A stretch of 64,000 nucleotides of DNA from contig CAWGMO010000003.1 in the NCBI GenBank assembly GCA_963823735.1, positions 434,001 through 498,000 on the forward strand, written 5' to 3'. The translations under genes and the position numbers were made by a program. How positions within the stretch are numbered: the first letter of the stretch is position 1; each line of letters opens with the position of its first letter. Positions 24,974 to 33,481 of this stretch are shown piece after piece. The DNA comes from Actinoallomurus sp963823735 (GTDB lineage Bacteria > Actinomycetota > Actinomycetes > Streptosporangiales > Streptosporangiaceae). The notes under the pieces are model-generated. The model had not been told where the DNA came from, made no database searches, and saw nothing but the letters and a program-made list of their open reading frames with translations.

Positions 24974-26116
24974 GTGAGTACCGTCATCACGAACATCGGA
25001 GAGCTGGCCGGAGCCGTTGAGGGGCGGTGGCTGGTCCAGGACGCGGCGTTGGTCATCGAGGGTGACCGGGTCGTGTGGGCGGGTGAGGCGCGGGACGCGC
25101 CCGCCGCCGACGAGATGTACGACGCCGAGGGGCGCGCCGTGCTGCCGGGGTTCGTGGACTCCCACGCCCACCTGGTGTTCGCCGGGGAGCGGGCGGAGGA
25201 GTTCGCCGCGCGGATGAGCGGCACGCCGTACGCCGCGGGCGGCATCAGGACGACCGTCGAGCGCACCCGTGCGGCGGGCGACGACGACCTGCGGGCGAAC
25301 GTCCGGCGGATCGTCGGCGAGATGGGACGCCAGGGCACGACGACGGTCGAGTGCAAGTCAGGCTACGGGCTGACCGTCGCGGACGAGGAGCGCGCCGTAC
25401 GGATCGCGTCGGAGCTGGTCGACGAGGTCACCTACCTCGGTGCGCACGTCGTGCCGGCCGGCATGGACCCCGCCGAGTACGTCGCGCTCGTCACCGGGCC
25501 GATGCTGGCGGCCTGCGCGCCGTACGCGCGCTGGATCGACGTGTTCTGCGAGCGAGGGGCGTTCGACGAGGACCAGACCAGGGAGATCCTGGCGAAAGGT
25601 GTCGAGGCCGGGCTCGTGCCACGCCTGCACGCGAACCAGCTCGGTCACGGGCCGGGCGTGCGGATCGCGGTCGAGTACGGCGCCGCGTCCGCCGACCACT
25701 GCACGTACCTGTCCGACGAGGACGTCGAGGCGCTGGCCGGTTCGGAGACGGTCGCGACGCTGCTGCCCGGCGTGGAGTTCTCGACGCGCCAGCCGTACCC
25801 GGACGCGCGGCGGCTCATCGACGGCGGGGTGAACGTCGCGCTGGCCACCGACTGCAATCCCGGCTCCTGCTACACCTCCAGCATGGCGTTCTGTGTCGCG
25901 CTCGCCGTGCGGGAGATGCGGATGACACCGGAGGAGGCGGTGCGCGCGGCCACCGAGGGCGGCGCCAGGGCGTTGCGGCGGGACGACGTCGGCCATCTGC
26001 GGCCGGGGGCGCGCGCCGATATCCATGTTCTGGACGCGCCGTCGCACATTCATCTGGCATACCGGCCCGGCGTTCCCCAGACGGCGCGAGTGTGGCGCGA
26101 GGGTAAGGTCGTATAA
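24974..26116 (+). CDS. hutI: Imidazolonepropionase
   Basis: HutI hydrolyses 4-imidazolone-5-propanoate to N-formimino-L-glutamate, linking hutU to hutF. The 380-residue amidohydrolase has VLPGFVDSHAHLVFAGERAE (metal HxH), TTVECKSGYGL (Lys/Tyr), HANQLGHGPGV and ALATDCNPGSCYTSSMAF (metal Asp). The GTG start at 24974 lacks a good ribosome site, as does hutH, so both may be leaderless. A 116-bp gap containing operator 2 separates it from hutF, so it has its own promoter. Confidence 0.94.
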   Translation: MSTVITNIGELAGAVEGRWLVQDAALVIEGDRVVWAGEARDAPAADEMYDAEGRAVLPGFVDSHAHLVFAGERAEEFAARMSGTPYAAGGIRTTVERTRAAGDDDLRANVRRIVGEMGRQGTTTVECKSGYGLTVADEERAVRIASELVDEVTYLGAHVVPAGMDPAEYVALVTGPMLAACAPYARWIDVFCERGAFDEDQTREILAKGVEAGLVPRLHANQLGHGPGVRIAVEYGAASADHCTYLSDEDVEALAGSETVATLLPGVEFSTRQPYPDARRLIDGGVNVALATDCNPGSCYTSSMAFCVALAVREMRMTPEEAVRAATEGGARALRRDDVGHLRPGARADIHVLDAPSHIHLAYRPGVPQTARVWREGKVV

Positions 26117-26417
26117 CCGGGCAGGGCACCTCGGCGTGCCGATTTCCGTCGACGGAGGTCAGACCGGTGGTCGAAACATAAAGGTCATTGATGTGCGACC
26201 CGCTTCGGCCACGTTGGGCCATTGACTGCTAACCCAAGGTCATCCAATCTAAGGGTGCACTGGCCCTATCCCCTCGGGAGTCCATGATGCACGTCCCTGA
26301 CCGTCGTATGCCTCGGTGGGTCTTTCACGCTTAGCGGAGTGAGCAGCACGTAAAGAGTCACAGTATTAGCCGGGCCAAAATCGGGGTTCGGTTATTTCTA
26401 CCTGTCACGAGGCAAAT
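26117..26417. promoter_or_regulatory. Gene-free upstream region of the lanthipeptide regulator
   Basis: This 301-bp stretch has no supportable gene. Its GC content falls toward the right end (AGTATTAGCC, GGTTATTTCTACC), where the promoter of the LuxR-type gene at 26418 must lie. I could not assign exact boxes. No terminator with a T-run is visible after hutI. Confidence 0.45.
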
Positions 26418-27023
26418 GTGATCAATGTTCTCATCGTTGAGAATATGAACCTGATCCGGGGCGGTTTGATCGCCCTGCTTTCCGGTCATACCGACATGTC
26501 GGTGGCCGCCGCCTTAGATTCACCGGACAAGGCGTTGTCGGCCGCGGCCGAGTTAGCACCGGATGTCGTCCTGATCGGGGCAGGAGTCGCCGTCGAAGGC
26601 GGCTTCACCATCGCCCGGTCCCTCCAGGAAGAACTGCCCGAATGCGCGATCGTCATCATGGCGAACCGCCGGCGGCCCGGTGACCTGCGCCGCGCCGTCG
26701 CGGCGGGGGTCATGGGGTACGTCCTGATCGACGCGCCGCCCGACTACCTGGCCGACACGGTCCGCCGTGTGGCCAACAGAGAACGGGTTCTCGACTCCGA
26801 GCTGGCGTTCGCCGCGCTCGGGTCGGCGCAGAGCCCGCTGACCGAACGCGAAGTCGACGTCCTCCGGCTGGCCGCCGAGGGCGCGTCGTCGGCCGAGATC
26901 GCGAACCACCTGTTCCTATCGGTTCGCACCGTCCGCAACCACATCTCCCGGATCATCGGCAAGGTCGACGCGCGCAACCGGGTGGACGCCATCCGGATCG
27001 CCGACGACGCCGGATGGCTGTGA
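26418..27023 (+). CDS. LuxR-type pseudo-response regulator of the lanthipeptide cluster (RamR/AmfR-like)
   Basis: This 201-residue protein has a receiver-like fold (1-120) and a LuxR/NarL helix-turn-helix (about 140-201, LTEREVDVLRLAAEGASSAE, then VRTVRNHISRIIGKVDARNR). The phosphorylation site is gone: position 54 is Gly (VVLIGAGVAV) where Asp is expected. The acidic pair is Glu8-Asn9, and the switch Lys is Ile (GYVLIDAP). It must act without phosphorylation, perhaps by ligand or abundance. It starts at a GTG and is convergent with the exporter genes, ending inside the 3' part of the second exporter gene. In SapB-type clusters the equivalent gene, ramR, activates lanKC. Confidence 0.85.
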   Translation: MINVLIVENMNLIRGGLIALLSGHTDMSVAAALDSPDKALSAAAELAPDVVLIGAGVAVEGGFTIARSLQEELPECAIVIMANRRRPGDLRRAVAAGVMGYVLIDAPPDYLADTVRRVANRERVLDSELAFAALGSAQSPLTEREVDVLRLAAEGASSAEIANHLFLSVRTVRNHISRIIGKVDARNRVDAIRIADDAGWL

Positions 27024-28763
27024 CCGGGACGTAGTTCCAGCGTCCGGAGCCGGGCCCGCCCCCGGCGCCGGTGGCGCCGACCAGTGACCGTGAAGGTCCT
27101 GGTAGAGCCCGCAACGGGCCAATAGCTCGCCGTGAGTACCCAGCCAGGCCCGCGTGCCGTCGAGCACCAGGATCCGCCGCGCCCGCCGTGCCGAGGTCAT
27201 CCGGTGCGCGATGACGATGAGCGATCCGTGCCGGGCCGCGAACGCCCGCTCGGCCCTCTCCTCGGCCGCCGCGTCCAGGTGGCACGTCGCCTCGTCGAGC
27301 ACCACGAGGGACGCGGGCGACAGGTACGCGCGGACGAGCGCGATGAGCTGGCGTTCCCCGGCCGACAGCGCGGCCGGGTCGACCTCGGCGTCGTAGCCGC
27401 CGAGCCGTACGGACAGCTCCTCCAGGCCCACGCGGGAGACCGCCTGGTCCAGCGCGTCGCCGGAGGCCCAGGGGCGCAGGTAGCAGAGGTTCTCCCGCAG
27501 CGTGCCGCCGAAGACGTATGCCTCCTGCGGGATCAGCGCCCGCACCGCAGGGTCGACCTCGGCCGCCGGCGTGCCGCCGAGGGTCACCGTGCCCTCCGCC
27601 GGGTTCAGCGTGCCGGCGATCAGCAGCGCGAGCGTCGACTTGCCGATGCCACTCGGGCCGACGACCGCCAGGTGGTCGCCCTCGGGGACCAGCAGCGACA
27701 GGTCGTCGATGACCGGCTCGGCCTCCGGCCCGTACGCGAAGCGAACGCCGCTCAGCCGCACCTCGCCGCCGCCCGGCGTGCCCGCGCGCTCGACCGGCGC
27801 GACCTCGCCCGCCTCCAGGACGCGGTCGAGCGTCACGGCCATCCGCAGCCCGCTGCCGCCGAGGCCCTGCACGATCGTGTACAGCGCGGGGGACAGGCCC
27901 TGCAGCACGTACGTGATGGAGCCGAGCACGACGCCGGGCGTGGCACCGTGCCGGACCAGCCACGGCGCCGCCACCAGGATCAGCAGCAGCGGCAGCCGCC
28001 CGCCCACGGCCAGCGCGACCGTACGGCCGGCCGCCAGCCGCGCCATCGACCGCGCGGCCGACGCCTGGAGGTCGATCAGCCGCCCGGTCTCGGCCGCGCG
28101 TTCCTCCTCCAGGCCGAACGCCGTGATGTCGCGCAGCCCGCCCGCGAGCGCGGTGGCCGACTCGGCGATGTGCTCCTCGGCCAGGATGAGCTCCCGCTGG
28201 CGCGTCACCGAGCGCGAGACCATCCCGAGGAACAGCGCGAGGCCCACGACCACCGGCGGCACCACCAGCACGAGCGTCACCGGCATCAGTGCCGCCAGCC
28301 CGATCAGCGCGCTGACCAGCGTGAACACGAAGCCCTGCACGATCGTCAGCACGCCCGCGAACGTGTCGCGCACGATCTCGACCTGCTGGCTGAGCCGCGC
28401 GACGGCCGCGTCCCCGGTGCGCCCGGTACGTACCGACTCGTGCACGGCGCCGCGTACGACGTGCCGCACGAGATGGTCGCGCAGCGGCTCGACGATGCCG
28501 GCCAGCGGCCCGTACGCCCGCGTGCTTCCCACCGCGCCCACCAGCGCCGCGACGGCGATGACGGCCAGCCACTCCAGGCCCGTGGTCACGCGGTGCGCGA
28601 TGAACGCGTCCGTCGCGCCCGCCACCGACCGTCCGAAGACCAGCACCGGCGCGGCCTGGACCGCCGACCACACGGCGAACATCACCAGGCGGCGCGGCCT
28701 GCGGCGCAGCGTCGCGACCAGCACGCGGCGGCTGCGCGCGCGGCGCCCTTCGGAGTCACTCAC
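26916..28763 (-). CDS. Lanthipeptide ABC exporter half-transporter 2 (RamB/AmfB-like)
   Basis: This 615-residue half-transporter has six membrane helices in the first 310 residues and an ATPase domain after them. Walker A is GPSGIGKSTLAL, the signature LSAGERQLIALVRAY, and Walker B VVLDEATCHLD with an intact catalytic Glu. The start at 28763 overlaps the upstream exporter gene's stop by eight bases. The final ~36 residues (Pro/Ala-rich, ending VADGANR) are read antisense to the convergent regulator, giving a 108-bp overlap. That tail may be non-functional read-through. It pairs with the gene at 28756-30381. Confidence 0.88.
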   Translation of the reverse strand: MSDSEGRRARSRRVLVATLRRRPRRLVMFAVWSAVQAAPVLVFGRSVAGATDAFIAHRVTTGLEWLAVIAVAALVGAVGSTRAYGPLAGIVEPLRDHLVRHVVRGAVHESVRTGRTGDAAVARLSQQVEIVRDTFAGVLTIVQGFVFTLVSALIGLAALMPVTLVLVVPPVVVGLALFLGMVSRSVTRQRELILAEEHIAESATALAGGLRDITAFGLEEERAAETGRLIDLQASAARSMARLAAGRTVALAVGGRLPLLLILVAAPWLVRHGATPGVVLGSITYVLQGLSPALYTIVQGLGGSGLRMAVTLDRVLEAGEVAPVERAGTPGGGEVRLSGVRFAYGPEAEPVIDDLSLLVPEGDHLAVVGPSGIGKSTLALLIAGTLNPAEGTVTLGGTPAAEVDPAVRALIPQEAYVFGGTLRENLCYLRPWASGDALDQAVSRVGLEELSVRLGGYDAEVDPAALSAGERQLIALVRAYLSPASLVVLDEATCHLDAAAEERAERAFAARHGSLIVIAHRMTSARRARRILVLDGTRAWLGTHGELLARCGLYQDLHGHWSAPPAPGAGPAPDAGTTSRSQPSGVVGDPDGVHPVARVDLADDPGDVVADGANR

Positions 28764-30381
28764 GGAAGACCTCGCGGTAGTCGGGGTGCGCCCACAGCTC
28801 GTGGTGCGGCGCGCAGGCCCGGATCCGGCCGCCGTCGAGCCACGCCACCCGGTCCGCGCGCGCCGCCGTGCCGGCCCGGTGGGCGATGATCAGCCGCGTA
28901 CGGCCGTCGCCGGTCAGCACGTCGCCGACCTGCACCTCCGTCACCGTGTCCAGGCTGGACGTGGCGTCGTCCAGGACCAGGACCCGCCCCGGATGCGCGA
29001 ACGCCCTGGCCAGGCCCAGCCGCTGAAGCTCGCCGCCCGACAGCGGCGCCTCGCCCGGCGGCGTACGGTAACCGCGCGGCAGGCGGCGGATGAACGGGTC
29101 CGCGCACGCCGCGCGCGCGGCGGCCTTCGCGTCGCCGCCGATCGCGCCCGCGAGCGTCGTGCCGAACAGCGCCGGCCGCGCGAAGGCGTACCCGACGGCG
29201 TTCCGCAGCGAGCCTCGGTCCAGCGAGGTCAGCGGGACGCCGTCCAGCAGGATCCGCCCCTCGTCGGGGTCCGCGAGCCGCCCCGCGAGCGCGGCCAGCA
29301 GCGACTTGCCCGACCCGGAACGCCCGACGACCGCGACCGAGCCGCCGCCGGGGATCACCAGGTCGAGCCCGTCGATCACCGAGGTCGTGGACACGCCGCG
29401 GAACTCCAGGCGGCCCGGCCCCGCGGGCAGCGTCGCGTCGCCGTACGCGGGCGACGGCCGGTCCATCACCGCGGCCAGCCGGGCGGCACCGGCGCGGGCG
29501 CGCGCGAAGCGCCCGAGCTGCGCGATCACCGGGCCGATGTTGGCGCCGAGGCCGGAGTACTGCGTCGCGGCGAGCAGGCCGCCGGCGGTCAGCCGCCCGT
29601 GGGCGAGCTCGAACCCGGCGACGGCGATCACCGCGACCTGGAGCAGCGGGACGGCCAGCGTGCTCCGCCCGGCCGTCGTCGCCTGGATACGCCACATCGC
29701 GTGACCGTGCTCGCTCATCTCCGGCAGGGGCCGCAGGACCCGCTCGGTCTCGCGTTCCGCGGAGCCGGCGGCGGCGACCGTACGGTTGCCGGCCAGGGTC
29801 TCCACCAGGCGCGCCGAGATGCGCCCCTGGACGTTCAGGTAGCGGGTGACGGCCGCGGAGGTGTCACGTACGAACGACCGGAGCAGCACCGCGATCGCGG
29901 GAAGGCCCAGCGCGAAGGTCAGCGCGAGCCACGGGTCGATGAGAATGAGGGCGACCACTCCGCCGGCCGGAGGGACCACGGCGGTGATCGCCAGGACCAC
30001 GGCGGAGGGCGCGTAGCCCGTGTCCGCGGTGGCGGTGACGGCGCGGCTGGTCAGGTCGCCGGGGGGAAGACCGGCCGCCGGGCCGAGCCCCAGCACGCGC
30101 CGCACGAAAAGGTGCCGCATCTTCGCGGTGGCGGTGGCGGTGGTCGCCCCCGCCGACAGCTCCGACAGGACGTCACCGGTCATGGAGGCGGCGACCAGGC
30201 ACGCGTACAGGACGGGCCACGTCATTGTGGCCGTCCCGCCCAGCACGCCGTCGACCGCGCGTCCGAGAGCGGCCGGGAGCAGCGTCGCCACCCCGACCTC
30301 GAGCAACGATGAAACGGCGAGCAGGCCCGCCCAGCCGCCGCCGAAGCGTACGGCACGGAATACGAGCCTGCTCACCGTCAT
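28756..30381 (-). CDS. Lanthipeptide ABC exporter half-transporter 1 (RamA/AmfA-like)
   Basis: This 541-residue ABC half-transporter has N-terminal membrane helices and a C-terminal ATPase. Walker A (GRSGSGKSLLAAL) and the signature (LSGGELQRLGLARAF) are intact. Walker B is VLVLDDATSSLD, so the catalytic Glu is Asp. One degenerate site is typical of heterodimeric exporters whose partner keeps a full site, as here. The ATG at 30381 follows GGAG. It lies 58 bp behind the first precursor, probably in the same transcript. Confidence 0.88.
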   Translation of the reverse strand: MTVSRLVFRAVRFGGGWAGLLAVSSLLEVGVATLLPAALGRAVDGVLGGTATMTWPVLYACLVAASMTGDVLSELSAGATTATATAKMRHLFVRRVLGLGPAAGLPPGDLTSRAVTATADTGYAPSAVVLAITAVVPPAGGVVALILIDPWLALTFALGLPAIAVLLRSFVRDTSAAVTRYLNVQGRISARLVETLAGNRTVAAAGSAERETERVLRPLPEMSEHGHAMWRIQATTAGRSTLAVPLLQVAVIAVAGFELAHGRLTAGGLLAATQYSGLGANIGPVIAQLGRFARARAGAARLAAVMDRPSPAYGDATLPAGPGRLEFRGVSTTSVIDGLDLVIPGGGSVAVVGRSGSGKSLLAALAGRLADPDEGRILLDGVPLTSLDRGSLRNAVGYAFARPALFGTTLAGAIGGDAKAAARAACADPFIRRLPRGYRTPPGEAPLSGGELQRLGLARAFAHPGRVLVLDDATSSLDTVTEVQVGDVLTGDGRTRLIIAHRAGTAARADRVAWLDGGRIRACAPHHELWAHPDYREVFRE

Positions 30382-30438
30382 CGGTCTCCTAGCTGTTTCG
30401 CGGCTCCGGCCATGGGCCCCGGGGCCACGGTCCAGTCA

Positions 30439-30571
30439 TCAGAGGCAGAGCACGATGCTGTGCGAGCTGTGGCAAAGCAGGCTCAGCGTCGAGTTGTACT
30501 GCGCCGCCGCCGCCACCGCCGCCGTGACCGCCGGGGGTGGTGCTCATGCCCTGCATGTCGAGAAGCGCCAT
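30439..30571 (-). pseudogene. Class III lanthipeptide precursor 1, frame broken between leader and core
   Basis: A perfect AAGGAGGTGA precedes the ATG at 30571. The leader MALLDMQGMSTTPGGHG is nearly identical to precursor 2 and has the LLDMQ-type recognition motif of LanKC substrates. In the GGC/GGT run the frame slips by one base: the core QYNSTLSLLCHSSHSIVLCL is read only in the +1 frame and ends at TGA 30441-30439. The locus is 133 nt against 132 for precursor 2, so one extra base explains it. The core differs from precursor 2 at two residues (Gln/Glu, His/Asn), and both Ser-Cys ring motifs are intact. Confidence 0.8.
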
Positions 30572-30620
30572 TGTCTGTCACCTCCTTGCGTTGCTCGAAA
30601 GGGTCGGCTGAGGCCGAATG

Positions 30621-30752
30621 TCAGAGGCAGAGCACGATGCTGTTCGAGCTGTGGCAGAGCAGGCTCAGCGTCGAGTTGTACTCGCCACCGCCGCCGCCGT
30701 GACCGTGGCCGCCGGGGGTGGTGCTCATCCCCTGCATGTCAAGAAGCGCCAT
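30621..30752 (-). CDS. Class III lanthipeptide precursor 2 (SapB/AmfS-like)
   Basis: This is a 43-residue prepeptide. The leader is MALLDMQGMSTTPGGHGHG plus a Gly run, the LLDMQ region being the LanKC recognition element. The core is EYNSTLSLLCHSSNSIVLCL. It contains two Ser-Xxx-Xxx-Ser-Xxx(2-3)-Cys motifs (STLSLLC and SSNSIVLC), each able to become a lanthionine or labionin ring as in SapB and labyrinthopeptin. The product is probably a small amphipathic surfactant peptide that aids aerial growth. GGGGGTGA lies about eight bases before the ATG. It starts nine bases after the LanKC stop. Confidence 0.92.
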   Translation of the reverse strand: MALLDMQGMSTTPGGHGHGGGGGEYNSTLSLLCHSSNSIVLCL

Positions 30753-30760
30753 TGTCGTTG

Positions 30761-33307
30761 TCACCCCCTTGCCGATCGAGTCGCCATCCCCGCGAGGGTT
30801 CTCGCGGGAAGCTCAGGTGCCGCCAGGAACGGCAGGTGGACCGGCCGGTCGTGCAGGGCCGCGCCCAGTGCCAGCAGCGCGCCCGCAGTCCCGGTGGCCA
30901 GGTCCATCGACATCCGCAGCAGGTTCTCGCCGGGGAAGGCGAGCCCGCCCTCGTACGCGAGCGCGTGCCAGGCCAGGTCGCGTACGTGCGTGGCCGCCCG
31001 TGGGTCGCCCTGGCGTGCCAGGTGGAGCAGCATGCCGGCGCGGCCGGTGAAGAGTGAGGACTGCGCGTAGTACCGCGTGAGGGCGGCCGTACGGATCGGC
31101 TCGCGCGCCTCGGCGAACCGCTCGTTCTCGCGGTGGGCCAGGTAGTCGTCGATGACCAGGCCGATGCCGACGCTGCCCCGCCCGAGGTAGGGCAGCATCC
31201 GCGTGTGGTCCGCGACGTGCAGCGCGCCGTTCTTGTCGGTCACGCAGCCGTCGAGGTCCAGGTCGATCGCGCGGGCCGCGAGGTCGAGGAGGTTCGGGTC
31301 GCCGGTCCGCTCGTACAGCCGGATGAACATCAGCGCCGGGCCCGACATGCCGCGCATCAGGCCGGGCCTGGGCGGTGGTCCCTCGGCGGCCATGACGTGG
31401 TCCGCGACGATCTGCGCGGCGCGCTGCGCCGGCTTCCGGAGGGCCGGCGCGTCCAGTTGCTCCGCCAGCAGGTCGAGGTTGAGCGCGATGCCCGGCAGCC
31501 CGCCCTGAAGGTCGGTGCCGAGCATCTCCCAGCGTTCGCCGAGGCAGATGTCGGCCACCGTGGCCGCCGCTTCGAGATGCCCGAGATGGGCGAGCGTGTA
31601 CGCGGCGCCGTGCAGGCCGTCGTAGAGCCCGAGCCCCTGGTTCGGCGCCGGGTTCGTGGCGTGCTCGATCAGCCAGTCCTCGTGCCTGACCTCGCAGCCG
31701 GTCACGTCGAGCGCGTACAGGACACCCGCCGCGCCCCACGCGAGACCGAGGCCGCCGCTGCCGAACTGCTGGATGTCGCCGGGGAAGAGCCGGTCGTCGC
31801 GCTCAGGTGTCGCGCTCGCGAGGATCGCGGTGCTCAGCGCCTCACGCGCGTCGAGCCAGCCCGTTGGTTCCGGGACGAGCCGGGGGATCTGATGGCCTCC
31901 CGGCTCGTCCCGGGTGATCTCGTCGACCGCCGGCTGGAGGAACCCCCGGGGTACGGGGAACCAGTCGGTGATGACCTCGGCCAGGTGTGCGGCCTTGGAG
32001 CGGTCGAGCATGAAGAGGTTCGTCGTCGGGGTGAAGATCGCGATCTTCAGGCAGGCGAGGCTGTACCGGTCGATCGACAGGCCCCGCCGGTCGGGCGGCG
32101 CGAGGAAACCGGGGTTCGCGATGATCTGCCGGCTGTCGTCGGACGCGAGCGCCGCGGCCTCGAAGTCGATCAGCGTGACGGTGTCGTCCGGGCCGACCAT
32201 GATGTTGAACATGTGCAGGTCGTTGAAGGCGACCCCGCGCTCGTGGACGGCCTCGACGATGCGCTCGGTGCCCTCGTAGACCTTGATCGCCCAGGCCGCG
32301 TAGGCGGCCAGGTCCTCCTCGGAGGGCTCCGGGTCGAGCATCGGGTGGCGCTCGGCGAAGAAGGTGTTGAGCGGACGGCCCTCGACGAACTCCTCGACGA
32401 GGAAGTGATGGTCCCCGACCTCGAAGTAGCCGAGTACCGCCGGAACACCCTCGACGCCGTCGAGTCTCCGCAACATGTCATGCTCGCGCCGGAGCCGCGT
32501 CACGGCGTCGGCCCCGTCGGCGGCCAGCCCCGCGTGCGGCCGCCCCTCCTTGATGACGACCTTGCGCCCGTCCCGGGTGTCCTCACCGACGTAGACGCCG
32601 CCGCCGTTGGAGAAGTGCAGCGCCTCGGTGACGTTGTACGGCACGCCGGTCATCGTCACGGCGTTGCGCGCCTCCACGTGCGGCACGAGGCATTCGGGCA
32701 GAGTGACCCACTCGGGCAGCATGAAGACGGGGTCCCTGCGGTCGGGCACGAGGGTGCCGCCGGCATCCTCCAGAGCCGCGACCAAACGGCCGTCGGTGTC
32801 CTCGCAATAACGCTCGGCGAATCCGCCGTACCGCACGTAGAGCGGCCCGTCACCGATCCGGAGGTCACTGAGGATGTACGGCCCCGGCTCGCCTTCGAGC
32901 AACGCCCCGAGTTCGTCGAGGATCTTTTTGAATTCGGCTTCGTCTCGCGGATAGATTGCCACGAGTTTCCCGCTCGCACCACGCGGAGAGTACTTCGCGT
33001 TGCGCATGAGAAGGTTGTCTTCACTGCGGAGGTGCTTGAATGAGATGTTCCTCGGCACGCAGTGGTCTCGGACGCGTACCAGCACGTCAGAGGCTCTTTC
33101 GTGGGTGCTGGAAACGTGGATCTTCCAGCCCTGCGTGGGAATCTCGTTGACCGGGGGAACGTACACGGTCCATTCGCTGTTCTGAATCCGCTGCCAGCCT
33201 TCGGGAAGCGGGTCGTCCACGATGGAGAAGGGCCGGCTCTGACGTCCGTCAAGGACGTCATAGAAGAGCCTGTCCTTCAGGCAATACACTTCGTACTGCT
33301 TTTCCAC
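30761..33307 (-). CDS. Class III lanthionine synthetase LanKC (RamC/AmfT-like)
   Basis: This 848-residue enzyme dehydrates Ser in the precursors and cyclises Cys onto them. The N-terminal ~200 residues are the lyase part. Residues ~215-480 are the kinase, with NGGGVYVGEDTRDGRKVVIK, the catalytic VAFNDLHMFNIMV and LIDFEAA (DFE instead of DFG, usual here). The C-terminal ~380 residues are a LanC-like cyclase (GLGLYDGLHGAAYTLAHLG, GLMRGMSGPALMFIRLYER) without an evident Cys-Cys-His zinc set, as in class III. The GTG at 33307 is chosen for its GAGGA; a longer frame to 33400 lacks homology. It is first in an operon with both precursors and the exporters. Confidence 0.93.
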   Translation of the reverse strand: MEKQYEVYCLKDRLFYDVLDGRQSRPFSIVDDPLPEGWQRIQNSEWTVYVPPVNEIPTQGWKIHVSSTHERASDVLVRVRDHCVPRNISFKHLRSEDNLLMRNAKYSPRGASGKLVAIYPRDEAEFKKILDELGALLEGEPGPYILSDLRIGDGPLYVRYGGFAERYCEDTDGRLVAALEDAGGTLVPDRRDPVFMLPEWVTLPECLVPHVEARNAVTMTGVPYNVTEALHFSNGGGVYVGEDTRDGRKVVIKEGRPHAGLAADGADAVTRLRREHDMLRRLDGVEGVPAVLGYFEVGDHHFLVEEFVEGRPLNTFFAERHPMLDPEPSEEDLAAYAAWAIKVYEGTERIVEAVHERGVAFNDLHMFNIMVGPDDTVTLIDFEAAALASDDSRQIIANPGFLAPPDRRGLSIDRYSLACLKIAIFTPTTNLFMLDRSKAAHLAEVITDWFPVPRGFLQPAVDEITRDEPGGHQIPRLVPEPTGWLDAREALSTAILASATPERDDRLFPGDIQQFGSGGLGLAWGAAGVLYALDVTGCEVRHEDWLIEHATNPAPNQGLGLYDGLHGAAYTLAHLGHLEAAATVADICLGERWEMLGTDLQGGLPGIALNLDLLAEQLDAPALRKPAQRAAQIVADHVMAAEGPPPRPGLMRGMSGPALMFIRLYERTGDPNLLDLAARAIDLDLDGCVTDKNGALHVADHTRMLPYLGRGSVGIGLVIDDYLAHRENERFAEAREPIRTAALTRYYAQSSLFTGRAGMLLHLARQGDPRAATHVRDLAWHALAYEGGLAFPGENLLRMSMDLATGTAGALLALGAALHDRPVHLPFLAAPELPARTLAGMATRSARG

Positions 33308-33481
33308 CTGGAGTGTCCTCTGCTTGGAAGAGTTCCGGCTGGGGGCCGTGCGTTCCAAGAACAGACACTCGCAGGAGTCACGAGTGAAACCTAGGGACAA
33401 GTGTCACTGATGACCCGTGAAGATATCCCATAGAGGGATGTGAGTTACTATGCGTGACAATGCCGTGAAAGGGGATTTGCC
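33308..33481 (-). promoter_or_regulatory. lanKC promoter region
   Basis: This 174-bp gap upstream of lanKC is less GC-rich than its surroundings and contains ATCCC-ATAGA-GGGAT (33425-33439), a possible regulator site. GTCCCTAGGTTT lies closer to the start. Exact promoter boxes were not fixed. Confidence 0.45.

Noticed and set aside
27132..28889. 585-codon plus-strand frame opposite the exporter gene
   Set aside because: It is antisense to a clear ABC exporter and has Arg/Gln/Asp-rich composition typical of high-GC shadow frames.
27502..30312. 936-codon plus-strand frame across both exporter genes
   Set aside because: Shadow of two intact ABC transporters; no motifs of its own.
30405..30435. 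GGGCCCCGGGGCC between precursor 1 and the exporter gene considered as a tad-type regulatory site
   Set aside because: It lies inside the lanthipeptide operon, where a partial terminator that lowers exporter expression is more likely. It was kept only as a caution on motif specificity.
31133..33043. 636-codon plus-strand frame opposite lanKC
   Set aside because: Antisense shadow with no family features; LanKC motifs are unambiguous on the minus strand.
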